Assembly: GCA_047634655.1 (NCBI GenBank)
Contig: JBLIHY010000037.1
Coordinates: 1 to 20,643, forward strand
Reading direction: 5' to 3'
DNA from: CANLBN01 sp047634655
GTDB taxonomy: Bacteria > Pseudomonadota > Gammaproteobacteria > Pseudomonadales > Cellvibrionaceae
DNA: 20,643 nt
Of this stretch, positions 15,056 to 20,643 are shown in pieces. The notes beneath the pieces are model-generated. The model worked only from the letters and a program-made list of their open reading frames with translations, was not told the DNA's origin and searched no databases. The first letter of the stretch is position 1. Each line of letters starts with the position of its first letter. The position numbers and the translations under genes are program-made.

Positions 15056-16423
15056 TTGGATCAAGCAAAAGCTCAGATTGGAACCATCGCCGAAGTTCAT
15101 GGCCCGGTTGTTGTTATTGCCTGCGAACATCTACCGCCGCTACGCCAGGCTTTATGTGCGAACACCAATCGCGAAAGCTACGTCTTCGAAGTGCATCAAC
15201 ACCTGGACGAACACCACCTGCGCGCCGTTACTTTGCACCACTCTTCGGGTTTACAACGGGGGATGCCGGTATTTGATACCGGCTCGCCTTTACACGTGCC
15301 CGTCTCCGCAAGCTGCCTGGGAAGGATGATTGACGTATTTGGCCGTCCCCTAGACGGTGGTCCCGAGCTGGACACCACGGAATATCGCAACATTCACGGT
15401 ACGCCACTGCCGCTACACGAGGTAAGTGGCGTATCAGGTTTACTCGAAACGGGAATCAAAGTCATCGATTTGCTCTGCCCTTTTGTCAAAGGCGGGAAAA
15501 CGGGTTTATTTGGTGGTGCGGGTGTCGGTAAGACTGTTCTGGTTATGGAATTCATGCAAGCGATGGCCGCACTCCATCGCGGCGTCTCTGTTTTTGCGGG
15601 AGTTGGCGAACGCATGCGCGAAGCCCACGAACTGTGGCATGAAATGCAAAGCGCCGGTGTTATGCCCCAAAGCGTGATGATCTTGGGGCAAATGGACACC
15701 TCCTCCGGCGTGCGCTTTCGAGTTGGCTTATCCGCACTCACCTACGCTGAATACCTGCGCGATAACTTGCATAAAGAAGTATTGTTTGTCATGGACAATG
15801 TTTTTCGCTTTGTGCAGGCGGGCAGCGAAATTTCAAGTCTTTTGGGCAGAATGCCCGCCGCCGTCGGTTATCAACCGACGTTGACCAGCGAGGTCGCGGA
15901 ACTGGAAGATCGCATACTCTCCACCGACAACGGTGCCATCACCTCAGTGCAGGCAGTTTACGTTCCTGCCGATGACATGACGGACCCTGCCGTCAACGCA
16001 ATTCTCAGCCACTTGGATACCACGGTCATACTGTCTCGCGCCCAAGCGGGAAAAGGCATTTATCCGGCCGTGGACCCTCTGCGCTCTGGCAGTAAATTGA
16101 TGGATCGCCATTCTCTGGGAGCCCACCACTTTAATATTGCCGAAGGTGTTCGCGAGCATTTGGCTCGGTACCGTGAGCTAGAGGATATCATCGCTATGCT
16201 TGGCATTGACGAGCTATCGCCGAAAGATAGAATAGTGGTTGAGCGTGCGCGAAAAATCCAGCGCTACCTAACTCAGCCCTTTCGCTCGATCGCCAAACGC
16301 ACGGGTATGGAAGGCATAGCGGTAACACTCGACGGCACCCTGACAGATTGCGATGGCTTATTGACGGGGCGCTACGACCACCTCAGCGAAGAACAATGTT
16401 ACATGGTGGGGCGTTTAACCTAG
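15056..16423 (+). CDS. atpD: N-type (alternate) F1Fo ATPase subunit beta
   Basis: Catalytic beta subunit of the F1 head. The 455-residue product is of the 'alternate' N-ATPase type. It has GTIAEVHGPVVVIAC, LGRMIDVFGRPLDGGPE, Walker A GGAGVGKT (153-160), the catalytic glutamate in GVGERMREAHELWHEM (Glu185), Walker B LFVMDNVFRF, GRMPAAVGYQPTL and LGIDELSPKDRIVVERARKIQRYLTQPF. Two blocks differ from the classical subunit: GERTREGND reads GERMREAHE, and the NEPPGAR loop reads DTSSGVR. The catalytic P-loop is intact. The start is TTG at 15056, supported by GAGAGGTG five bases upstream. It is the first gene of the operon, as in other N-ATPase operons, unlike the classical order where a, c, b and delta come first. 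Confidence 0.95.
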   Translation: MDQAKAQIGTIAEVHGPVVVIACEHLPPLRQALCANTNRESYVFEVHQHLDEHHLRAVTLHHSSGLQRGMPVFDTGSPLHVPVSASCLGRMIDVFGRPLDGGPELDTTEYRNIHGTPLPLHEVSGVSGLLETGIKVIDLLCPFVKGGKTGLFGGAGVGKTVLVMEFMQAMAALHRGVSVFAGVGERMREAHELWHEMQSAGVMPQSVMILGQMDTSSGVRFRVGLSALTYAEYLRDNLHKEVLFVMDNVFRFVQAGSEISSLLGRMPAAVGYQPTLTSEVAELEDRILSTDNGAITSVQAVYVPADDMTDPAVNAILSHLDTTVILSRAQAGKGIYPAVDPLRSGSKLMDRHSLGAHHFNIAEGVREHLARYRELEDIIAMLGIDELSPKDRIVVERARKIQRYLTQPFRSIAKRTGMEGIAVTLDGTLTDCDGLLTGRYDHLSEEQCYMVGRLT

Positions 16424-16651
16424 AAACGGCTGTTGATCGTTAATTTTTACATAAGATATTGATATGCAATCTAAGATCTTATACTTTTCGTCAACTTGTT
16501 CGATGAAAGCTGGAAAAGCCCTACAGCTCCTCGCTGGAGGTAAGGCCGCAATGCGATATTGCCACATTGGGCAAGAACTACAGCCATTGCCTACACACGG
16601 CAACTTGTGCTACCGCAAATTCGCTATTCAACGACAGTTTCCAGGTCTACC
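16424..16651 (+). other. 228-bp spacer between atpD and atpC with a possible small ORF
   Basis: The atpD and atpC genes of such operons usually lie close together. Here 228 bases separate them. An open frame at 16464-16655 (63 residues, starting MQSKILYF) ends in a GTGA overlap with the atpC start, which would suit translational coupling, but no ribosome binding site precedes its ATG and the sequence matches no family I know. A dyad, ATAAGAT (16451-16457) with ATCTTAT (16476-16482), surrounds its start. It may be a leader or spacer RNA rather than a gene. Confidence 0.3.
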
Positions 16652-17065
16652 GTGAAAACTTTCACTCTGAAATTGTACGATCCAACTCATTGCGAGCAGA
16701 TCGCGGACGTGACATCGTTCGTCGGCGAAGATCCCTCGGGAAGCTTCGGAATACTGGCCGCTCACTCCCGCATGATCACCGTCTTGAATTTCGGATTGGC
16801 TCGCTACAAAACCCTCGACACCTCGTGGCGCTTTATTGCCATGCCTGGCGGAACACTCTATTTTGACCGCAATCTACTGCGGATCAATACCCAGCGCTTT
16901 ATTCTCTGTAACGGCTATCGAGACGTCGAGCAGGCCTTGCACGACACGCTAGCCAATGAACAGGACACGCTTAAAACACTCACGACCAGTGTCAGAAATG
17001 TTGAAGAGCATCTGTTAAACCGGTTGTCGAAACTCGACAACCCCATTGAATCTTCACTGCCATGA
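16652..17065 (+). CDS. atpC: N-type (alternate) F1Fo ATPase subunit epsilon
   Basis: Epsilon belongs to the central stalk and can inhibit ATP hydrolysis. From GTG 16652 the product is 137 residues: an N-terminal beta-sandwich with GEDPSGSFGILAAHSRMITV (the alternate-type version of the usual G..G..GILPGH block) and AMPGGTLYFDRNLLRINTQR, then a C-terminal helical hairpin at about 93-130. The GTG is chosen because AGGT lies about 6 bases upstream and the family N-terminus (KTFTLKLYDP) begins there. An in-frame ATG at 16559 would add 31 residues with no family likeness. The stop overlaps the atpQ start as ATGA. Confidence 0.85.
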   Translation: MKTFTLKLYDPTHCEQIADVTSFVGEDPSGSFGILAAHSRMITVLNFGLARYKTLDTSWRFIAMPGGTLYFDRNLLRINTQRFILCNGYRDVEQALHDTLANEQDTLKTLTTSVRNVEEHLLNRLSKLDNPIESSLP

Positions 17066-17334
17066 ACGATCACAAACTGCAGAGAAAACTGACAACCCAA
17101 ATTCGCCGCCTGCGACAATCGGAACAGGAAAAACCCACATTACTATCGCAGACTGCTTACATCGGCACACTTGGTTTGCTGTCCATACTACCGATTGTGG
17201 GAGGGGCCTATTTTGGTCGCTGGCTGGACAACGCGATGAGTGGTTACTCGGTCCGCTGGACGGTGAGTTTAATCGTAATCGGGGTTTTCGTCGGCGGCTT
17301 TAATGTTTACTGGTTTATACGTGATCGGGAGTGA
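17062..17334 (+). CDS. atpQ: AtpQ / AtpI-like small membrane subunit of N-ATPase
   Basis: A 90-residue protein of the ATPase_gene1/AtpI-like group that marks N-ATPase operons, where it is called AtpQ. It has a basic cytoplasmic N-terminus, two predicted membrane segments at about 32-54 and 63-85, and the family pattern GGAYFGRWLDN between them. Such proteins are thought to help assembly of the c-ring or handle divalent cations; the role is not settled. It overlaps atpC by 4 bases. In standard N-ATPase operons atpR follows. Here atpB begins after only three bases, so atpR is missing. Confidence 0.8.
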   Translation: MNDHKLQRKLTTQIRRLRQSEQEKPTLLSQTAYIGTLGLLSILPIVGGAYFGRWLDNAMSGYSVRWTVSLIVIGVFVGGFNVYWFIRDRE

Positions 17335-17337
17335 CCA

Positions 17338-18105
17338 ATGACAAACAATGGCGAGATGTCACCGGATGTGTGGCTCAACATCGGCCCGCTCAGCCTCACT
17401 GAAACCGTCGTCACAAGCTGGGGCATCACCGCGTTATTGGCTGGCCTTGCCTGGCTGGCAACACGTCGATTATCGAGTACACCCAGCGTACTCCAAAGCG
17501 CCGTAGAGGGTATTTTTTCGACAGTAGAGGCAGCAATTTCCAACGTGGCACCTCACCACGTTAAGGTACTGACGCCTTTTATTGCCACCTTGTGGATATT
17601 TCTGGTCGTCGCCAACTTATTCGGTCTAATTCCTGGATTACATTCGCCGACGCGGGATTTATCCGCTACTGCTGGCCTAGCTATTCTGGTGTTTTTAGCG
17701 ACTCACTGGTTTGGTATTCGCGATCGAGGTTTACGAGTGTATTTAGCGCACTACATTAGGCCCAACCCCGTTTTGCTGCCCTTTCATATGATTAGCGAGA
17801 TTACCCGCACCGTCGCATTAGCCGTGCGCTTATTTGGCAATATTATGAGTCTAGAAATGGCCGCCATGCTGATTTTATTAGTCGCGGGATTCCTCGCGCC
17901 GATACCAATTCTTATGCTGCATATTATCGAAGCTTTAGTGCAGGCCTATATCTTCGGCATGTTGGCCCTGGTTTATATTGCAAGTGGATTGCAATCACAG
18001 CAACAACGCCAAACCAAGAGCTCATCTCCACTTCCGCACAAGACCGACGAAGCGCTTGCAAAGACGAAAAATACGCATACCACCACCACTCGCCATACTA
18101 ATTAG
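17338..18105 (+). CDS. atpB: N-type (alternate) F1Fo ATPase subunit a
   Basis: Subunit a forms the ion half-channels beside the c-ring. The 255-residue product has about five membrane segments, the essential stator arginine Arg164 in ALAVRLFGNIMS, TPFIATLWIFLVVANLFGLIPG, and HIIEALVQAYIFGMLALVYI, which holds the channel glutamate and glutamine. After the last membrane segment (about residue 215) it carries a hydrophilic tail of about 39 residues rich in Gln, Lys, Thr and His (ending TTTTRHTN); whether other N-type a subunits have a similar tail was not checked. GGGAG precedes the ATG by 7 bases. Confidence 0.93.
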   Translation: MTNNGEMSPDVWLNIGPLSLTETVVTSWGITALLAGLAWLATRRLSSTPSVLQSAVEGIFSTVEAAISNVAPHHVKVLTPFIATLWIFLVVANLFGLIPGLHSPTRDLSATAGLAILVFLATHWFGIRDRGLRVYLAHYIRPNPVLLPFHMISEITRTVALAVRLFGNIMSLEMAAMLILLVAGFLAPIPILMLHIIEALVQAYIFGMLALVYIASGLQSQQQRQTKSSSPLPHKTDEALAKTKNTHTTTTRHTN

Positions 18106-18117
18106 GAGGAACACTCA

Positions 18118-18393
18118 ATGACCGATATGACTCTGTTCATTACAGCATCGACAGTGGCGGCCGTTATCAGTATTGCCATAGGTGTAATCTTGCCAGCCTT
18201 TGCCATGGGGCGCGCTATTAGCAGTGCAATGGAAGCGCTGGCGCGTCAGCCCGAGTCCGAACGCGCCATTATGCGCACGCTGTTTATTGGCCTGGCGATG
18301 ATTGAATCGCTGGCAATATACGTGCTGGTCATCGTTCTGATTATTCTATTCCGCAACCCTCTACTGGAATACCTCCTTGGATCGCCTCAATGA
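18118..18393 (+). CDS. atpE: N-type F1Fo ATPase subunit c, with altered ion-binding site
   Basis: Subunit c forms the rotor ring. The 91-residue product has two membrane helices (about 8-40 and 53-79) joined by the polar loop ARQPE (42-46). Alignment by ARQPE to the Na+ c-subunit of Ilyobacter tartaricus puts the ion carboxylate at Glu63 (IES), with Ser64 and Tyr68 kept. The Na+ ligand Gln32 is Met30 here, and Thr67 is Leu65. Thus two Na+ ligands are gone. The Gly-rich pattern of helix 1 is also much reduced (PAFAMGRA). A very strong ribosome binding site (AGGAGGA) precedes the ATG, in keeping with the need for many c copies. Confidence 0.95.
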   Translation: MTDMTLFITASTVAAVISIAIGVILPAFAMGRAISSAMEALARQPESERAIMRTLFIGLAMIESLAIYVLVIVLIILFRNPLLEYLLGSPQ

Positions 18394-18430
18394 AGGCTAT
18401 CCAGGATTATCGCCATAGGAGACGCGTGTT

Positions 18431-19198
18431 TTGGAACTGAATTGGTCGACATTCGTATTGGAAATACTCAATTTTCTGGTATTAATGTGGGTGTTGAAGC
18501 GCTTTTTTTACACGCCGGTCTTGAAGGTCATTGTTAAACGCCAGAATCAAATAAAACAGCAAATGGCGGAAGCTGAAACCCGGGAAGGTGAAGCGCAAGC
18601 ACTCGAAGCGCGTTACAAAAACAGGCTCACCAACTGGGAAGCCGAAAAGCTGCGTGCGCGCCAGGCTCTGCGCGATGATTTTGCACTCGAACGGGAGCGG
18701 CTGGCAAAAGCATTGAACGACGACATCGAGCAGCAGCGGGGAAAGGCCCGCGCCCAAGACGCGCACCAACGGCAAGATCTGGTCAATCAAGCGAAACAAA
18801 GTGCCTTTGATCAGGCAGCATATTTCGCCACAAAATTGTTGTCGCGACTGGCTTCTCCGGAGTTGGAGGCACGGATTGCAGGTCTAGTTTTCGAAGATTT
18901 ACTGGCACTGACCGAGCACCAACTGAAAGCGCTGGGCAATTCAGATCAAGGGGATAAAGCGGCTCTGGTGGTCAGCAGTGCTTATCCACTCAGCGACGAA
19001 CTCAAGAATCAATTTGAAACCAACCTGAACAAAATTTTGACACAGCAACAACCCGTCGTTTTTCGACAAGTTCCAGACCTGCTTGCGGGTATTCGCATCC
19101 AGATGGGAGCGTGGCGTCTGGAGGCCAGTCTAGGCGAGGAGTTACGGTATTTTTCACAACAGAGCCATTTGGCAAAACAGACCCAACTATCGCAGTAG
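18431..19198 (+). CDS. atpF: N-type F1Fo ATPase subunit b with delta-like C-terminal domain
   Basis: Subunit b is the peripheral stalk. The 255-residue product has one N-terminal membrane helix (about 7-27), a long charged coiled coil (about 35-135), and a C-terminal domain (about 177-242) with VVSSAYPLSDEL and LLAGIRIQMGAWRLEASLGEEL, which resembles the C-terminal part of delta (OSCP). N-ATPase operons lack a separate delta gene, so this domain probably supplies that role. The start is TTG at 18431 with AGGAG about 9 bases upstream. It is 37 bases after atpE. Confidence 0.93.
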   Translation: MELNWSTFVLEILNFLVLMWVLKRFFYTPVLKVIVKRQNQIKQQMAEAETREGEAQALEARYKNRLTNWEAEKLRARQALRDDFALERERLAKALNDDIEQQRGKARAQDAHQRQDLVNQAKQSAFDQAAYFATKLLSRLASPELEARIAGLVFEDLLALTEHQLKALGNSDQGDKAALVVSSAYPLSDELKNQFETNLNKILTQQQPVVFRQVPDLLAGIRIQMGAWRLEASLGEELRYFSQQSHLAKQTQLSQ

Positions 19199-19223
19199 GA
19201 CCAATCGTGACAGCACAGTCAAA

Positions 19224-20643
19224 ATGAGAGCCAATGAAACAATGACTGACGTAGAACTCCAAGATCACTCGAATGACAGACGCAAGGCATGGCTGAAGAG
19301 CTATGATTTTCACCTACGCGTTGAGGAAATCGGTTACGTAGTTTCCTTGGGTGATGGCATCGCCTGGATTTCGGGTCTGCCTTCCGCTGCAATCGACGAT
19401 ATGTTGATTTTTGAAGACGGCAGTACCGCTATGGTGCTCGATTTAAGCCAGGATAGCTTGGGAGCCGTATTGCTGACCCAGACTGAACGATTAACCGCCG
19501 GCACCTCGGTAAAGCGTACGCCTCACACGCTCAATGTTCCGGTCGGCGACGGCCTGCTCGGTCGCGTGGTCGATTCACTGGGCACACCACTGGATGGCCT
19601 GGGCGCACTCCGTGAGATTAGCGGATACCGAACGGTAGAAGCCGAATCGCCGCCAATTACCGCCCGGGAATTTGTCAATAGTCCCTTATACAGCGGAATC
19701 AAAGCCATCGATACTCTCATTCCCATGGGCAAGGGTCAGCGCCAGCTGATTATTGGCGACGAGGGCCTGGGTCGCAGCTCGGTGGCAATCGATACCGTGA
19801 TTAATCAACGGGACAAAGGCGTGTATTGCGTGTATGTACTGATCGGGCAAAAACGCTCCGCAGTCATCGCCACCATCGCAACCCTGCGCGAATTCGGCGC
19901 TCTGGATTACACAACGGTAGTCGTGGCAGAGGGCAGCGCCCTGTCCGGTCTACAGCACCTCGCGCCCTTTGCTGGTTGCGCCATCGCGGAAGGCTGGATG
20001 CATCGTGGATACGATACCCTGGTTGTCTACGATGATCTCAGTACCCACGCAAAAAAGTATCGCGAATTATCCTTACTGCTACGTCGCCCGCCGGGGCGAG
20101 AGGCCTATCCCGGTGATATCTTCGCGGTTCACGCGCGCTTACTGGAGCGCTCGACCTGTTTAAACGCAAGTCGAGGCGGCGGCAGTATGACAGCGCTGCC
20201 CATCATTGAAACGCTTGAGGGGGAAATCGCCGCTTACATACCGACCAATCTGATATCCATTACCGATGGACAGATCCACCTCGACCAAACCTTGTTTGCC
20301 GGCGGCTTTCGACCGGCAATTGATATCGCACGCTCGGTCTCGCGCATTGGTGGGCAGGCACAACACCCGCGAATTAAAGCCGAGGCGGGGCGAATGAAAT
20401 TGGATTATCTGCAATTTTTAGAACTCGAAAGTTTTACCCGATTTGGTGCAAAGCTGGAAGCCAGCATGGCGTTGGCCATTAACCGCGGACACTGTTTACG
20501 CGCCTTGCTCAAGCAAGATCGTCTGACGCCGGTAACAGCCGAATTTCAACTAGCGTGGCTAATCGCGTTCAACGATCGACTTTTTGATACGCTACCCGAA
20601 CAAAAAATTGCCAGCGTTACGGAAAATCTTGGGCGCGCTGTTG
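19224..20643 (+). CDS. atpA: N-type F1Fo ATPase subunit alpha (3' end outside the window), degenerate P-loop
   Basis: Alpha is the non-catalytic F1 subunit. The frame is open from ATG 19224 to the right edge (473 codons) and continues beyond. ATG 19242 is an alternative start. Family marks are GDGIAWISGL, LLGRVVDSLGTPLDG, GIKAIDTLIPMGKGQRQLI, LVVYDDLSTHAKKYRELSLL, LRRPPGREAYPGDIF, GGGSMTALPIIET, AYIPTNLISITDGQI and the arginine finger Arg374 in SVSRIGGQAQ. The Walker A motif, normally GDRQTGKTA, reads GDEGLGRSS (178-186): Lys is replaced by Arg184, and the Arg and Gln that contact nucleotide are changed. The catalytic sites (beta P-loop, alpha Arg finger) look intact, so the enzyme may still work with altered non-catalytic nucleotide binding. 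Confidence 0.93.
   Translation, partial: MRANETMTDVELQDHSNDRRKAWLKSYDFHLRVEEIGYVVSLGDGIAWISGLPSAAIDDMLIFEDGSTAMVLDLSQDSLGAVLLTQTERLTAGTSVKRTPHTLNVPVGDGLLGRVVDSLGTPLDGLGALREISGYRTVEAESPPITAREFVNSPLYSGIKAIDTLIPMGKGQRQLIIGDEGLGRSSVAIDTVINQRDKGVYCVYVLIGQKRSAVIATIATLREFGALDYTTVVVAEGSALSGLQHLAPFAGCAIAEGWMHRGYDTLVVYDDLSTHAKKYRELSLLLRRPPGREAYPGDIFAVHARLLERSTCLNASRGGGSMTALPIIETLEGEIAAYIPTNLISITDGQIHLDQTLFAGGFRPAIDIARSVSRIGGQAQHPRIKAEAGRMKLDYLQFLELESFTRFGAKLEASMALAINRGHCLRALLKQDRLTPVTAEFQLAWLIAFNDRLFDTLPEQKIASVTENLGRAV

Noticed and set aside
14991..15329. 112-residue open frame starting before atpD
   Set aside because: It is an out-of-frame overlap with atpD, whose TTG start has a strong ribosome binding site and whose protein is clearly recognisable.
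16559..16651. N-terminal extension of atpC from ATG 16559
   Set aside because: The extra 31 residues have no likeness to epsilon subunits; GTG 16652 has a better ribosome binding site and gives the normal length.

Overview
The window looks like chromosomal DNA of a gammaproteobacterium. The gene pairs ftsB-ispD-ispF, guaB-guaA, rsmD divergent from ftsY-ftsE-ftsX, and pncC-recA-recX are all typical of that class, as is the LexA-type SOS box in front of recA. A DUF4404 gene and an N-type ('alternate') ATPase operon fit a marine or host-associated lineage, possibly near Cellvibrionales, but the lineage is a guess. Several usual neighbours are missing: eno before ftsB, truD/surE after ispF, rpoH after ftsX and atpR in the ATPase operon. 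This suggests a rearranged or partly reduced genome. No tRNA, rRNA, CRISPR array or recognisable transposase was seen.

Layout. 1-343 is AT-rich non-coding DNA full of inverted repeats and holds one copy (R1) of a roughly 100-bp repeat. 344-1879 (+) is a tight ftsB-ispD-ispF operon. It meets guaA and guaB (both -) convergently. guaB has a good sigma70 promoter and a very strong palindrome in its leader, and a terminator-like hairpin sits just before guaA. argS and rsmD (-) follow. rsmD diverges from ftsY-ftsE-ftsX (+) across about 500 bp. pncC, recA (SOS box plus promoter) and recX (+) come next, then a small DUF4404 gene (-). 14267-15055 is a 789-bp gap with the second repeat copy (R2) and an AT-rich terminator-like hairpin. 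From 15056 to the right edge runs an atp operon (+): atpD, atpC, atpQ, atpB, atpE, atpF and atpA (cut by the window end).

How the genes work together. The left part is housekeeping: isoprenoid precursors (ispD, ispF), GMP synthesis (guaB, guaA), arginine tRNA charging, 16S rRNA methylation, signal-recognition-particle receptor, divisome (ftsB, ftsE, ftsX) and recombination repair (recA, recX). The right part encodes an N-type F1Fo ATPase in the order beta, epsilon, AtpQ, a, c, b(+delta-like domain), alpha.

The most unusual content is in this ATPase. The c subunit has lost two side chains that coordinate Na+ in the classical Na+ c-ring. The alpha subunit has a degenerate Walker A motif, with Arg in place of Lys. 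The atpR gene normally found between atpQ and atpB is absent. A 228-bp insertion separates atpD from atpC. Together these suggest a diverged, possibly proton-driven or functionally altered N-ATPase.
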